A DNA stretch of 64,000 nt from Pseudomonas hefeiensis (lineage in GTDB: Bacteria; Pseudomonadota; Gammaproteobacteria; Pseudomonadales; Pseudomonadaceae): contig NZ_CP117449.1 of the NCBI RefSeq assembly GCF_030687835.1, positions 62,001 through 126,000 of the forward strand, given 5' to 3'. Below are positions 63,689-64,000 of this stretch, piece by piece. Positions within the stretch are counted from its first letter, which is position 1. Each line of letters begins with the position of its first letter. Made by a program: the position numbers and the translations under genes. The notes under the pieces are model-generated. The model saw only the letters and a program-made list of their open reading frames with translations. It was not told where the DNA came from and searched no databases.

Positions 63689-63868
63689 TGGAATGCTCCG
63701 TTGCTGTATGTGCATACAGTATTCGCTGGAGTTGAATTAGACCAGCGCCGTTCAGCAGCCCACCGCTATGGGTCTTGTTCACGTTGTGTTGACGTCTTGC
63801 TCACAGGCCTTTAACCGGCTCGTGCCGAAACTGGCGGTCTCGTTCTTCTTCGTTTCGGTCGTCCGCGC

Positions 63869-64000
63869 ATGTTCAAACGCTATTACCGCTCGCTGCTTCT
63901 TCTGTCCTTGTGCCTGGTATTTGCCGAGTCCCAGGCCCTGGCGGCCGATTTGGTCGAGGCGGGGTCTTCCGAATGGGCCCGGCCGGTAGAAAAGCGCTAC
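63869..64000 (+). CDS. Exported protein, 3' partial (possible phosphatase)
   Basis: The frame begins at ATG 63869 with a signal peptide (RYYRSLLLLSLCLVFAESQA) likely cut after ALA, and runs off the window end after WARPVEKRY. The sequence after the signal resembles the start of exported dual-specificity phosphatase-like proteins of Pseudomonas, but 44 codons are too few to be sure. Confidence 0.5.
   Translation, partial: MFKRYYRSLLLLSLCLVFAESQALAADLVEAGSSEWARPVEKRY

Overview
The window comes from a Pseudomonas chromosome, most likely a member of the P. fluorescens group. It has high GC, Pseudomonas-type proteins throughout, and many REP-type palindromes built on GTGGGAGC...GCTCGCGA. From general knowledge of PAO1, two blocks follow the order found near its replication origin. 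The first is betC - SulP - aroE - hemF - qor - tsaC - dprA - LysM - def - fmt - rsmB - trkA. The second is the aa3-type cytochrome oxidase cluster with SulP and carbonic anhydrase. The window therefore probably lies in the origin-proximal part of the chromosome. No rRNA, tRNA, CRISPR array or prophage was seen.

Layout. 1-10.5 kb: the 3' part of a gltP-like symporter, an SpmA/SpmB fusion membrane protein, a four-gene MCE/Mla-type lipid transport operon (STAS-permease, ATPase, MlaD, PqiC lipoprotein), a DUF5924/DUF2914 membrane protein, a membrane-anchored M16 peptidase and a Na/Pi cotransporter. 10.8-19.4 kb: a frameshifted terC, a CitMHS transporter, a NAD(P)-binding protein and the choline-O-sulfate locus (LysR regulator divergent from betC-choX), then a SulP transporter. 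19.5-30.3 kb: housekeeping genes for shikimate, haem, tRNA t6A, deformylation/formylation, 16S rRNA methylation and K+ uptake; dprA carries two frameshifts.

30.3-39.1 kb is a recombined accessory segment. A block of about 1.04 kb (the 3' end of a membrane protein gene plus a TIGR02117-type lipoprotein gene) occurs twice, 5,973 bp apart. Near-identical 46-47 bp palindromes bracket the 4.6 kb between the copies, which holds an aldo/keto reductase, a small membrane protein, an alpha/beta hydrolase and two AraC-type regulators. 39.1-49.6 kb is an island of orphan toxin/immunity-type genes: a toxin tip with a probable cognate immunity gene, an Imm50-like protein, an HNH nuclease and unknowns. It holds two insertion sequences whose exact ends and target duplications can be read. 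One is an IS66-family element (40500-43453, 8-bp repeat GTTAATTC) that carries a pRiA4b ORF-3-like passenger gene and splits a small gene. The other is an IS1182-family element (46169-47825, GGCC). A DUF6124 gene follows, preceded by a 5' leader of about 215 nt with strong predicted secondary structure, perhaps the most interesting uncharacterised feature.

50.1-58.8 kb holds the cytochrome c oxidase operon (coxB, coxA, ctaG, coxC, SURF1, a CxxxC protein, ctaA, cyoE, sco) on the minus strand, with a small twin-TM gene embedded on the plus strand. 59-64 kb holds a conserved hypothetical, a SulP/carbonic anhydrase pair, a PA0069-like radical SAM protein and the start of an exported protein cut by the window edge. 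Five small insertion-type frameshifts (two in terC, two in dprA, one in tnpC) are either real decay or sequencing errors; this cannot be settled from the sequence alone.
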